Assembly (NCBI GenBank): GCA_964414835.1
Contig: CAYPWY010000007.1
Span: 1-64,000, forward strand
DNA from: Eshraghiella sp964414835
GTDB taxonomy: Bacteria; Bacillota; Clostridia; Lachnospirales; Lachnospiraceae
Length of the DNA stretch: 64,000 nt
Direction: 5' to 3'
The notes beneath the pieces were generated by a model. That model ran no database searches, was not told the origin of the DNA, and worked only from the letters and a program-made list of their open reading frames with translations. The position numbers and the translations under genes were made by a program. Of this stretch, positions 7,281-16,278 are shown in pieces. Numbering within the stretch: position 1 is the stretch's first letter; each line of letters begins with the position of its first letter.

Positions 7281-8798
7281 TTACTGTTGCTGCGTTGCAG
7301 TATCAATAATCTGATTGTCATAAATTGCTGCAAGATATGCCTTTGCCTGTGACACTGTATCCTCATTAGGTATCATTACATAATTAGGTGTACTTAAGGA
7401 ATACGATGGCAGCGTGTCTCCCGTTCCATCCACACTGTATGTCTGTATATCCCATGACGGCATACTGTTAAGCTGCATTTGAACCAGTTCACTTATCTCT
7501 TCATATGACATACTTGTTATCATACTTGCAGACACGGCATCAAGAATTTTGCTGTAATTCATAAGCATGTCAGTTGAAAGCATCTTGTTGATAACCGCCT
7601 TAATTACTTTCATCTGGTTTTTGCCTCGCTGTCTGTCCCCGGAGCCGAATGCATGTCGCTCTCTGGCAAATCCTAATGCCTGTTCACCGCTGAGATAATT
7701 ATTTCCTTCTACAATATGGTATGCGCCGTTCCATGTCGTAAACTCTGTTTCGGAATACACCTCTACACCGCCCAGCAAATTGATTATGTCCACAAATCCG
7801 GTGAAATTGACTTTCATATAGTAATCAATATTGATTCCGTAAAGCATTTCAAGCGTTCCCACAGAACAGTCAATTCCGTAGCAGCCCGCGTGGGTAAGCT
7901 TATCCGGCATTCCTCCCGACACGGTAGTAGGAACATAGAAATCTCTTGGAGTGTTAATCATAAGTATCTGATGTGTATTGGTATTAACTGTCATAAGTAT
8001 ATTGACATCACTGTTACGATTCACAGCAGGCTCTCCATTAGTGTCAATACCGCTTATATACATTGTAAAAGTACCATCCCCTGACAGATAATCATCATTA
8101 TTATCTTTGACAACTTCATTTTCGTAAGTCATAATATTTATAAGTCTGGTACGTTCCTGAAAATCCCTGTAATTCTCATTCTCCTCAATTATATCTATAT
8201 AAGCTGTGTTAAGGATAATTGCGTTAACTTCTCCGCTGTACAATCCCTCTGCAAGCGCAACAGGATCCTGATACTCAGCTATTGTAATCTGACATTCGTA
8301 TTCACTATTAATTTTTTCTATGGTCTTATCCGTATTATCTCTGTCAGTTATTCCGTTTATTCCAAAACTCTTGTCAATGAGTTCATCCATGGTCTGAGCT
8401 TCATTTTCCTGAAGTACATACACACCAATTTCAGACTTGTGTGTACTGCTGCCTGATATATTATCAATTGCCTTTCTTGTTGTATTGATATATACACATC
8501 CGACTATCAGAACCGTTGAAATTATCAGTGAAATAATCTTGGTTATTATTCCCGGTATCTTCCAGTGCTGGGTCACCAAAGTAAGCATTGACAGCATAAC
8601 AAGCAATATGGCAATTAAAAGCTTATAAGCAAACGGTATCATCCCAATGTACTGGATAAATAACGCAAATACACCTGTAACTGCCAGCTGGATGAAAGCA
8701 AGCACCCATCCTGAAATGTGCAGAACCTTATCCATGACAGTCCACATGGGCTTGGATGCATAAGTCTTAGTGCCGGTTTTATCTGATGATTTACTCAT
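7281..8798 (-). CDS. LytR-CpsA-Psr (LCP) family cell-wall ligase
   Basis: 505 residues. LCP enzymes move lipid-linked glycopolymers (teichoic acids, capsule) onto peptidoglycan outside the cell. Three hydrophobic segments near the N-terminus (about 30-55, 58-78, 85-105) are followed by an extracellular region. Family motifs are visible: LMTVNTNTHQILMINTPRDF, then KLTHAGCYGI, and GFARERHAFGSGDRQRGKNQ with the conserved arginines that bind the pyrophosphate lipid. A Cdc48-like linker region of about 130 residues precedes the LCP core, as in long LytR-type proteins. Ribosome site GGGAGG before ATG 8798. Monocistronic. Confidence 0.93.
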   Translation of the reverse strand: MSKSSDKTGTKTYASKPMWTVMDKVLHISGWVLAFIQLAVTGVFALFIQYIGMIPFAYKLLIAILLVMLSMLTLVTQHWKIPGIITKIISLIISTVLIVGCVYINTTRKAIDNISGSSTHKSEIGVYVLQENEAQTMDELIDKSFGINGITDRDNTDKTIEKINSEYECQITIAEYQDPVALAEGLYSGEVNAIILNTAYIDIIEENENYRDFQERTRLINIMTYENEVVKDNNDDYLSGDGTFTMYISGIDTNGEPAVNRNSDVNILMTVNTNTHQILMINTPRDFYVPTTVSGGMPDKLTHAGCYGIDCSVGTLEMLYGINIDYYMKVNFTGFVDIINLLGGVEVYSETEFTTWNGAYHIVEGNNYLSGEQALGFARERHAFGSGDRQRGKNQMKVIKAVINKMLSTDMLMNYSKILDAVSASMITSMSYEEISELVQMQLNSMPSWDIQTYSVDGTGDTLPSYSLSTPNYVMIPNEDTVSQAKAYLAAIYDNQIIDTATQQQ

Positions 8799-8890
8799 AT
8801 AAAATTCCTCCCGCGTATATCTGTTGCACTTAATTATTATACACCATACCGTCCGATTTTGATAGTGGTAATTTTTTTATATATTATATA

Positions 8891-11638
8891 TTATCTGTTT
8901 CTGATCGCGTCAATAGGCTTCTTTGAAGCTATTTTCTTAACCGGAATGAAGCTTGCTATAGCGGCAACCGCAACGCTTATTGCAAGAAGCAGAAGCACCT
9001 GCCTTGGTCCGAAGATAAGCACACTTATAAGTATTCCGATTTTTTTTCTGAAAATCATATTCATAAAAACCGTTATTCCGAAAACCGCCGCTGTGGACAG
9101 CACAAAATTAATCATTGCTATAATAAAGCTCTCAGAGAAAAATATCCTGAATACATCATTGCTTCTTGAACCTATAGCACGTAAAATACCAATCTCCTGT
9201 TTTTTATATGCAATACTCGTTCCTATAAAATTAGCTAACATAAGCGATGCAAATACCGCAAATCCGATACCTATGAAAAGGAATATCTTTGCCAAAACTT
9301 TAAACGCATCATTAAGCGTATCAAGCTCATAGGTAACACCATTCTGAATCTCATACCTCACATCAGAATCTTCACGGTAGCTGTAGCTTACCACGTTCTG
9401 AACCCCTGATTTTGTTGTGGGCATTACTCCTACTACAAAATCATACTCACCGTATGAAGTATCATCCACAATAGCACTAACAGGATTGTCATCTCCTACT
9501 GCCACAATATCGGCTTTATCATATATGGTACCATCTTTAATGATACCTACTACTTTGTATCCGCTGCCGGATGTATTTGCCGGTTCATCATCGTTATATG
9601 AGTAAACCCACTGTTCAAACGTTACGTCCTTAAGCAGTTCTGCGGTTTCCTCTTCCGTTTCAACTGACATAAACTCATAGCTGCTGTCGTACATCTCTAT
9701 TGCATCCAGCGATACTACAAGCTCTTTTTCCCCAAGACTTTCACGTTTACCGTCAATCCACAGGATATCATCCTCCGGAATATCCTCCAGTCTGGCAAAA
9801 TATCCATTCCAGATATATACGTATATATTTCCTGTTGATGATGACTCATAGCCTACATCTCCCTTACATGACATAATCTTTGGCGACTGCTCTATAAGTG
9901 CGCTGACATGTCCCGGCCCTGTCATTGCCACACATGCCATTCCATATCTGCTTGCAAAGTAAAATTCATTATAAAGTGCATAGTCCACAAGCTGCTGCGC
10001 CGTTGATTTATTTTCTTTTTCTTCCGTCAAGGATATATATCTGTCCAAATCAAATCCCGTATCAACAATACCGGTGATTGTGTATTCACGTTCATCAAGC
10101 ATAAGCGTTCTGCCTATAAGGTCATCATATGTACTTATTTTATCTGCCTTGCTTTCATCATTAGGCTTGTAACCTCCGATTTTAAAGCTTTCATACACAT
10201 AGTCGCTGACTGCTATTTCATTCTTGTCTCCATCAGGAAGTCTGCCTGCTGCCAGTTTAAGGTTGAGGGCTTCCAGCTTATCCTGATCAATCTCGGTAAA
10301 TCCACTGAAATTATCTGCATATATATTATACTCAGTCTCCAAAAGTTCTGCTTCAGTGTCAAAATATCCGCTTATATTCAGCCATGTCGTTTGCGGATTA
10401 AATACACCTGTAAATGTCATACCAAGATCCTTTTCCATAGTTTCAATATCTTCGGACTTTATTTTATAGTTCCAGCTATCCCACCATGAATAAGGGTCCT
10501 GCCCCATTTTTACCGCTTTGGCATATGCCAGATATTGCACATTGCTGTCAATCAGTGAATTGGTACAAACCTTAACATGGTCGTATGAACCGATGGTATC
10601 GGCAAGACCAAACAGTCCGAACGCAACGCAGGATAAAATAATCGTCATGACAAGACGGAATTTCTTATGCTTAAGCCCGCTTGCACCGATTTTAAATGCA
10701 CTTTTAAGAGGCAGCTTAGATTTAATAAGCTTAAACATGCTGCCGTCATGTGACTTGATTTTACTCTGGTCAGTCGGCTTAAAATACTGTGTTCCTGAAT
10801 GCTTTTTGGCAAGCTTAAGACTTACACGTTCCTCACTGTGTGTATCAATATAATTATTGATTGCTATTCTGTCCTCTTCTGTCAGATGGTATCCCGCCGC
10901 AACTTCCACAATGTTCTCGCTGAATACAAGATTTTCCTTGGTTTCCTCTTCAACAGGAGCCTCGCTTGAAAGCTCAACATCACTTATTACATTGCCGTCG
11001 GAAAGTTCAATAATTCTGTCGGCATACAGCTCGGAAAATTCTCTGTCATGTGAAACAATAATAACAAGCTTATCCTTGGAAAGCTTCTTAAGCGTATCAA
11101 ACACCTGACGTCCTGTGTTGGAATCAAGGGCACCTGTAGGCTCATCCGCCATAATGATTTCCGGATTCTTCACAAGTGCTCTGGCAATGGCGACTCTCTG
11201 CTTCTGCCCGCCAGACAGCTCGTTTGGCTTACGGTTGCCATAGCCTTCCAAATCCACTTCTTTTAATATATTGTTAATCTCCTCATCTGTCGCCTTAAGT
11301 CCCCGCAGCTCAAGTGCAAGAGCAATATTGGCTCCCACAGAGAACTCTTCAAGTACATTGTACTCCTGAAAAATAAATCCAACGTATGTATTTCGGTATG
11401 AATCAAAATACTGCTGCTTAAAATTCTTTGATGATACTCCCTTGATGATAATTTCTCCCGAATCATATTTATCAAGTCCGCCTAAAAGATTAAGCAGTGT
11501 TGACTTACCGCTTCCTGATTTACCTAAAAGAAATACCATGCCTTTTTCCGGAAACTTAAGTGAAATCTTATTAAGTGCCGTCACCGGTACACCTTTCTTA
11601 GGTTTATATACTTTACATAAATCAATCGCCTCTAACAT
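8891..11638 (-). CDS. MacB-like ABC transporter, fused ATPase and FtsX permease
   Basis: 915 residues from the ATG at 11638, which has AAGGAGG 5 bp upstream; an ATG at 11653 lies on the far side of that site. The N-terminal ATPase (about residues 1-225) has Walker A GKSGSGKST, signature LSGGQKQR and Walker B IIMADEPTGALD. A linker leads to one membrane segment (about 325-345), a large extracellular domain (about 350-785), and three C-terminal membrane segments with the FtsX signature (KQEIGILRAIGS). Such one-polypeptide transporters act in antimicrobial-peptide resistance or lipoprotein handling. No histidine kinase or regulator partner is intact nearby, although a truncated sensor lies upstream at 11897. 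Confidence 0.9.
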   Translation of the reverse strand: MLEAIDLCKVYKPKKGVPVTALNKISLKFPEKGMVFLLGKSGSGKSTLLNLLGGLDKYDSGEIIIKGVSSKNFKQQYFDSYRNTYVGFIFQEYNVLEEFSVGANIALALELRGLKATDEEINNILKEVDLEGYGNRKPNELSGGQKQRVAIARALVKNPEIIMADEPTGALDSNTGRQVFDTLKKLSKDKLVIIVSHDREFSELYADRIIELSDGNVISDVELSSEAPVEEETKENLVFSENIVEVAAGYHLTEEDRIAINNYIDTHSEERVSLKLAKKHSGTQYFKPTDQSKIKSHDGSMFKLIKSKLPLKSAFKIGASGLKHKKFRLVMTIILSCVAFGLFGLADTIGSYDHVKVCTNSLIDSNVQYLAYAKAVKMGQDPYSWWDSWNYKIKSEDIETMEKDLGMTFTGVFNPQTTWLNISGYFDTEAELLETEYNIYADNFSGFTEIDQDKLEALNLKLAAGRLPDGDKNEIAVSDYVYESFKIGGYKPNDESKADKISTYDDLIGRTLMLDEREYTITGIVDTGFDLDRYISLTEEKENKSTAQQLVDYALYNEFYFASRYGMACVAMTGPGHVSALIEQSPKIMSCKGDVGYESSSTGNIYVYIWNGYFARLEDIPEDDILWIDGKRESLGEKELVVSLDAIEMYDSSYEFMSVETEEETAELLKDVTFEQWVYSYNDDEPANTSGSGYKVVGIIKDGTIYDKADIVAVGDDNPVSAIVDDTSYGEYDFVVGVMPTTKSGVQNVVSYSYREDSDVRYEIQNGVTYELDTLNDAFKVLAKIFLFIGIGFAVFASLMLANFIGTSIAYKKQEIGILRAIGSRSNDVFRIFFSESFIIAMINFVLSTAAVFGITVFMNMIFRKKIGILISVLIFGPRQVLLLLAISVAVAAIASFIPVKKIASKKPIDAIRNR

Positions 11639-11811
11639 AGTGTCCTCCTTCATATTTATACTGTACTATGCTAACTAATACACTTGTTATGTTATCATCA
11701 TTGCCATATTATGTCAACACTTTTTTGTTGAATTCAATTTGTACGAAGCACTTTCATTATATGGGATTCAAATATCATAATACACTTTTCTATTTCATTT
11801 CCTACATATTG

Positions 11812-11873
11812 CAAAAACAGGTATATCATTCAAACCAATGTCAAGTAACACCGGGAACAATATACCTGTTTCT
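11812..11873 (-). terminator. Terminator after the truncated sensor gene
   Basis: Arms AAACAGGTATA and TATACCTGTTT around a loop of about 33 bases, with TTTTT following on the minus strand. The remaining bases between 11639 and 11811 hold only AT-rich DNA, presumably the promoter of the ABC fusion. Confidence 0.65.
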
Positions 11874-11896
11874 TCGATTTTGCATTAATTTTTCTT

Positions 11897-12928
11897 TTAA
11901 TTCTTTGCTTTGTTAATAAATATACCCGAAATCACTGAAGCAATTACAAAAAGAACCGCAACCCAAATCAGTTCTGTTCTCATTGCACTTAATGCAAGCA
12001 GCAACGGATGAAAAACAAAAGAATAGTTTGCCGCATATTCATCACCAATATGCCAACTGCCATAGTAATAAGAGGTAAAAAGATTATTGCTCCTTTCGGT
12101 AACATTTCCTCCTTCAAGCACTTGACCATAATCTATATTTTCCTCCAATATACTTTTGGCATCATAACAGGCGGAGTTCTGAACCGTCAGGCCATCCAAC
12201 TGCACATGCCCATTGTTTATCCATTCTGCGACATCTGTACCTTCAACATTGCCTTCATCCGCAGTATAAACATTGCTCACTTCACCGGAATTTAACAACT
12301 TAATTTCTGAGGGATAGATAACCGCACCTTCATAAGTTCCCGAAACAACATAGTTGCTGCCTATGCTCTTGGTCCCTACATCTTTCAGCATTGACTCTAT
12401 TACCTCGTCGGAAAATATATCTTTCAGCACAATCACCTTTGACACTTCCAAATAATCATATACCGACTCAGGATTATTCAACAATGAATTATCTCTCTCA
12501 GCAAGTATCATATCCTGGCTCTCAACCAGAACCCTTCCCGAAGAATCAATAACATTTCCATAAAAACCTGTTGTTCCCGAACCTGTCAATATTTGAGAAT
12601 ACAGCCTGCTTGCCACAACATATGGATCCTCATAATACCATAAAGTTCCATCATAATCCCTAAATGCCATTGCCTGATAATTAGACGGTCCTGTATAATT
12701 AAGCTCTGACCACTTATATTCTGAAAGAAGCTCTTTGGCTTTATCATAATTATATGCTGAGTAATACTCTGCTGCCTGCCACGTATATTGTGAATCCTCC
12801 TGACATTCTTCAAATACTTCATTTCGGATTTGTATTGCCGTGCTAATTATCCTAAACCCCATAATTATTACGTACATAGCGGCTAAAGTTATGCTGATTT
12901 GTATCTTGATTTTCTTGATTTTGTCCAC
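11897..12928 (-). CDS. Sensor-like membrane protein ending where a kinase domain would begin
   Basis: 343 residues from a GTG at 12928 preceded by GAGGAG at 5 bp; the longer reading from a TTG at 12949 has no ribosome site. A transmembrane helix (about residues 10-32) is followed by an extracellular domain of about 270 residues and a second helix close to the C-terminus (about 312-334), ending FINKAKN. This is the layout of the sensory half of a two-component kinase, yet there is no HAMP, HisKA or HATPase part. Downstream DNA is non-coding and holds a terminator, so the end looks settled. Either a decapitated kinase or an accessory extracellular sensor. The extracellular domain is not recognised. 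Confidence 0.7.
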   Translation of the reverse strand: MDKIKKIKIQISITLAAMYVIIMGFRIISTAIQIRNEVFEECQEDSQYTWQAAEYYSAYNYDKAKELLSEYKWSELNYTGPSNYQAMAFRDYDGTLWYYEDPYVVASRLYSQILTGSGTTGFYGNVIDSSGRVLVESQDMILAERDNSLLNNPESVYDYLEVSKVIVLKDIFSDEVIESMLKDVGTKSIGSNYVVSGTYEGAVIYPSEIKLLNSGEVSNVYTADEGNVEGTDVAEWINNGHVQLDGLTVQNSACYDAKSILEENIDYGQVLEGGNVTERSNNLFTSYYYGSWHIGDEYAANYSFVFHPLLLALSAMRTELIWVAVLFVIASVISGIFINKAKN

Positions 12929-12939
12929 AATATCTCCTC

Positions 12940-13122
12940 TCATTTCCAAAAATGTATTGCTGCTACTGAATAGTCTGCCTTTTTTACTGTCACACTGAAT
13001 CCCTTACCAATATGTTCTGTCATCATAGCTGCCATCCCTGATAAATCAACAGCAATTCCCAATGCATGTTCCATTGAACAATATTGACCCGACTTAAGCT
13101 GCAATGGATTTATTATTCTTGA
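12940..13122 (-). pseudogene. C-terminal gene relic, possibly of a histidine kinase
   Basis: An open frame of 60 codons with no convincing start, ending ADYSVAAIHFWK then TGA, 12 bp before the GTG of the sensor-like gene. A stop at 13123-13125 closes it upstream. The stretch HALGIAVDLSGMAAMM followed by GKGFSVTVKKADYSVAAIHF resembles the G2-box end of a HATPase domain, but only weakly. The tight spacing to the next gene suggests the two were once consecutive genes of an operon. Low certainty on identity. Confidence 0.4.
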
Positions 13123-13163
13123 TTATAATACTGCCCGGATGTCCATACTTATGTGACATTTTT

Positions 13164-13300
13164 AATGTACACAAAAAAGCACAGGCATCCTGAGGGAATC
13201 CTGTGTACGAAATCAAGATAATATGTTCTTAAGCGAAATGTAAATGCCCTAAAATATTGTACCCCTTATCCAGCAACAGAAACTTCACCCCAATTATTTT
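13164..13300 (-). ncRNA. Candidate small RNA or relic transcript
   Basis: No gene occupies 13123-13473. On the minus strand a -35 TTGACA (13331-13336) precedes -10-like GATATA (17-bp spacing) or TATATT (19-bp spacing, 13306-13311). About 110-130 bases later an intrinsic terminator follows: stem CACAGG/CCTGTG then CTTTTTT (13164-13196). The transcript would contain no ORF with a proper ribosome site. A second inverted repeat, CAGACAAA/TTTGTCTG, lies at 13388-13416. It may be a small RNA or what remains of a lost gene. Confidence 0.3.
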
Positions 13301-13435
13301 AATTAAATATATCATATATATAAATATATTTGTCAACAATAAACCTTAGTATATTTCCCCATTGAATTTCACCGGTTGTGCCGCCGCCAGACAAACAATA
13401 CTTTCGGATTTGTCTGTTGGATTGTCGTCTGAATA

Positions 13436-13468
13436 ACTAAAAAGAGCACCTCATAACAAGATGCTCTT
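13436..13468 (-). terminator. Terminator of lepB
   Basis: Stem AAGAGCA/TGCTCTT; TTTTT follows on the minus strand. It begins 6 bp after the lepB stop codon. Confidence 0.85.
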
Positions 13469-13473
13469 AAATA

Positions 13474-14157
13474 CTACTTTACAAGCTCAACTTCCGGATA
13501 ATACTTTAGCCATGCCTTGGCAATTATTTCGCTTTCAGGCACATCCTTGTATGTCCAATTTCTGGCATCATTGGATATTGTCCTGTTATCACCCATCATA
13601 AAATATGAGTCATCCGAAACCTCATAGGGACCAAAATCCGGCATATAAACATCAGAAAGATAAGGTTCGACATAAACAATACCATTAATGTATAATTTAT
13701 TTGACTTAATTTCAATTGTATCTCCCGGCATACCTACAATACGCTTTACCAACAGCTCCGGCTCTTCATTCTCATAGCACTTATGTTCAAAAATAACCAC
13801 GTCGCCTCTTTCGGGTTCCGAAAAAAGATACGCCATTCTAAAGCCTAAAAGTCTGTCTCCGGCATTAATCGTAGGAACCATGGACTTGGTAGGTACATTG
13901 GCATTGATTATCACAAAATTGCTGACTATTACATATATAAGAGCCGCCACGGCAGCTATGATAACATAGCTTAAAAGCTCACGAATGACCGATTTGTGGA
14001 CAGAGGCAGACTTACCACTACCGTCCTGCTCACCCGGAATGCCGTCAGCTCCGACATCTGCAATGGGGTCATCCTCTCCGCCCAGTTCAATCTCAATCCA
14101 GTCAAAATCTATTTCATTATCACCTAACGATATTTCTTCTTGTTCATATCGGCTCAT
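13474..14157 (-). CDS. lepB: Signal peptidase I
   Basis: 227 residues. Cleaves signal peptides of exported proteins on the outer face of the membrane. The catalytic dyad is visible: Ser92 in VPTKSMVPT and Lys138 in LVKRIVGMPGD; the later boxes GDNRTISNDARNW are also present. One membrane anchor at about residues 62-85. The N-terminal cytoplasmic tail of about 60 residues is strongly acidic (EQEEISLGDNEIDFDW...) and longer than in Bacillus SipS, a difference of unknown meaning. It lies 13 bp downstream of htpG, so the two share a transcript, which ties secretion to the heat-shock chaperone gene. Confidence 0.95.
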   Translation of the reverse strand: MSRYEQEEISLGDNEIDFDWIEIELGGEDDPIADVGADGIPGEQDGSGKSASVHKSVIRELLSYVIIAAVAALIYVIVSNFVIINANVPTKSMVPTINAGDRLLGFRMAYLFSEPERGDVVIFEHKCYENEEPELLVKRIVGMPGDTIEIKSNKLYINGIVYVEPYLSDVYMPDFGPYEVSDDSYFMMGDNRTISNDARNWTYKDVPESEIIAKAWLKYYPEVELVK

Positions 14158-14170
14158 TTGAAACCTCTGT

Positions 14171-16174
14171 CTATTTGGTTAAAAGACCCATTATCTTATT
14201 ACTTCTTGCAATGAATGCTGTCATGCGCTCCGGGGCAAGCGGTCCGTGGCTCACCAAAGCCAAATCATACAACTGTTCACAGAACATTGTAACATTGTCG
14301 CTCTGAGGGTTATCAAGTATATATTTGACAAGACTGTTATTAACATTGAGAACAAGTGTCTCTCCCTGTGCGCCAAACATATCAGGGTCCATTCCTGCCA
14401 TACCGTACATCTTCATCATATCAGCCATTCTCTTTGAATTTTCATCAATAGTTATCATAGATGATATTTCAGCATTTTTAAGTTTTTCAGCCTTAATCTT
14501 CAGAGTATCGTCGTTAAGTGATTTTCTGAAAATTTCCTGAAGCTTATCATTATCATCTTTAAGCGTTTCCTCATTATCATTGCCATCTTCCTTAAAGGTT
14601 GCCGACAAATCAGAGTCAATGCTTAAAAATTTCACATTCTCATTCTTCTGCTCAAGATGCGTTATAAACGGCTGGTCGATATTATGCTTAAGTATAACGG
14701 CATCCAAGCCTTCATCCTTGAACATTTTAATATACTGGCTCTGCTCAATCTCATCCTTAACATAAAATACCGTATTCTCATGCTTTTCCTTATTAACCTC
14801 AAGGCACTCCGGCAATGTCATATACTTTCCGTCAAGATTTTTAAAGAGAATATAGTCATTCATCTTTTCACAGAATTTGTCGTCCTTAAGGCATCCGAAC
14901 TTAATAAACGGACTTATGTCATCCCAGTATTTCTCATAGCTTTCTTTCTCGGTTTTACACATGCCTGAAAGCTTGTCTGCCACCTTCTTGGTAATATAAT
15001 CAGAAATCTTCTTGACAAAACCATCATTCTGCAGTGCGCTTCTGGACACATTGAGAGGAAGGTCAGGACAATCAATTACACCCTTAAGCAGCATCAAAAA
15101 CTCAGGAATTACTTCCTTAATGTTATCAGCTACAAACACCTGATTATTGTAAAGCTTGATTACACCTTCAGTGCTCTCAAATTCTATATTAATTTTCGGA
15201 AAATAAAGGATACCCTTAAGGTTAAAAGGATAATCCATATTCAGGTGTATCCAGAAAAGCGGCTCCTTGTAGTCATGAAATACTTTCCTGTAGAAATCCC
15301 TGTATTCCTCATCCGTACAGTCATTAGGATGCTTTGTCCAAAGAGGTTTGGTATCGTTAAGTGCAACAGGTCTTTTCTTAATCTTATAACGCTCAGAAGC
15401 TGGCTTAGTCTCAACTGTTTTCTTGTTGCCGTCCTCGTCTTCGATTTCTTCGGTCTCAGCCTCCTCCACAACAGTCTCTATGATTGTATCTGTCTCAAGA
15501 AGCTCATCCTTCTCTATCATCTCTGTTTTCTCTTCTGTATCATCGGCATTGTTAAGATAAATTTCGTAAGGCATAAAAGAGCAGTATTTCTCAATTACTT
15601 CCCTTGCTCTGTACTCATTGGCAAATTCGGTGCAGTCATCATTTAAGAAAAGTGTGATTCTGGTTCCCACATCACTCTTATCTCCATCCGCCATGTCATA
15701 CTCTGTTCCGCCGTCACATTCCCAGTGAACAGGAACCGCATCCTCCTTATATGACAGAGTGTCAATAGCAACACGCTCTGCAACCATAAATGCAGAATAG
15801 AAGCCAAGACCGAAATGTCCTATAATCTGGTCTTCATTGGCCTTGTCCTTATATTTCTCCAAAAATGCCTCTGCACCGGAGAAGGCTATCTGATTAATAT
15901 ATTCGTTGACCTCTTTTGCAGTCATTCCAAGCCCGTTATCAGTAAAAGTTATTGTCTTATCCTTAGAGCTTACCTCTACCTTAATTACAGGCTTAACATC
16001 TTCGGGAATATCATACTCTCCCATCATATCAAGCTTCTTAAGCTTAGTGATTGCATCACAGCCGTTAGATATTAACTCCCTGAAAAAAATATCGTGGTCC
16101 GAATACATCCACTTCTTAATTATAGGGAATATATTCTCACTGTTAATTGATAAATTTCCATGTTCCTGTGCCAT
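14171..16174 (-). CDS. htpG: Chaperone protein HtpG (Hsp90)
   Basis: 667 residues, a full-length bacterial Hsp90, ATP-dependent cytoplasmic dimer. The N-terminal GHKL ATPase shows FFRELISNGCDA (catalytic Glu and Mg-binding Asn), FTDNGLGM and GHFGLGFYSAFMV. Middle and C-terminal domains follow. An acidic insert around residues 220-260 (EEKTEMIEKDELLETD...EEAETEEIEDEDGNKK) resembles the charged linker of eukaryotic Hsp90 and is unusually long for a bacterial HtpG. Promoter at 16216-16244, CIRCE site at 16252-16278. Ribosome site AAGGAGTG before ATG 16174. Confidence 0.97.
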   Translation of the reverse strand: MAQEHGNLSINSENIFPIIKKWMYSDHDIFFRELISNGCDAITKLKKLDMMGEYDIPEDVKPVIKVEVSSKDKTITFTDNGLGMTAKEVNEYINQIAFSGAEAFLEKYKDKANEDQIIGHFGLGFYSAFMVAERVAIDTLSYKEDAVPVHWECDGGTEYDMADGDKSDVGTRITLFLNDDCTEFANEYRAREVIEKYCSFMPYEIYLNNADDTEEKTEMIEKDELLETDTIIETVVEEAETEEIEDEDGNKKTVETKPASERYKIKKRPVALNDTKPLWTKHPNDCTDEEYRDFYRKVFHDYKEPLFWIHLNMDYPFNLKGILYFPKINIEFESTEGVIKLYNNQVFVADNIKEVIPEFLMLLKGVIDCPDLPLNVSRSALQNDGFVKKISDYITKKVADKLSGMCKTEKESYEKYWDDISPFIKFGCLKDDKFCEKMNDYILFKNLDGKYMTLPECLEVNKEKHENTVFYVKDEIEQSQYIKMFKDEGLDAVILKHNIDQPFITHLEQKNENVKFLSIDSDLSATFKEDGNDNEETLKDDNDKLQEIFRKSLNDDTLKIKAEKLKNAEISSMITIDENSKRMADMMKMYGMAGMDPDMFGAQGETLVLNVNNSLVKYILDNPQSDNVTMFCEQLYDLALVSHGPLAPERMTAFIARSNKIMGLLTK

Positions 16175-16215
16175 TTAAAATCACTCCTTCAATGTAAAAA
16201 ATCTTTCTGAAGAAT

Positions 16216-16244
16216 ATAGTAATACTAAAAAATCAGAAAGTCAA
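16216..16244 (-). promoter_or_regulatory. Promoter of htpG-lepB
   Basis: On the minus strand -35 TTGACT (16239-16244), 17-bp spacer, -10 TACTAT (16216-16221), 41 bp before the htpG start. Confidence 0.75.
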
Positions 16245-16251
16245 GAGAAAA

Positions 16252-16278
16252 TTAGCACTCAATGTTATTGAGTGCTAA
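16252..16278. promoter_or_regulatory. CIRCE element (HrcA operator)
   Basis: A perfect match to the CIRCE consensus TTAGCACTC-N9-GAGTGCTAA. It sits 7 bp upstream of the htpG -35 box and overlaps the last codons of the PrsA-like gene, whose stop codon falls inside the element. HrcA, the repressor of groE and dnaK operons, binds CIRCE; its gene is not in the window. Confidence 0.93.

Noticed and set aside
13090..13180. Frame reading KMSHKYGHPGSIIIKNN as a possible transposase relic
   Set aside because: It runs through a terminator hairpin, has no start, and matches no motif I could name.
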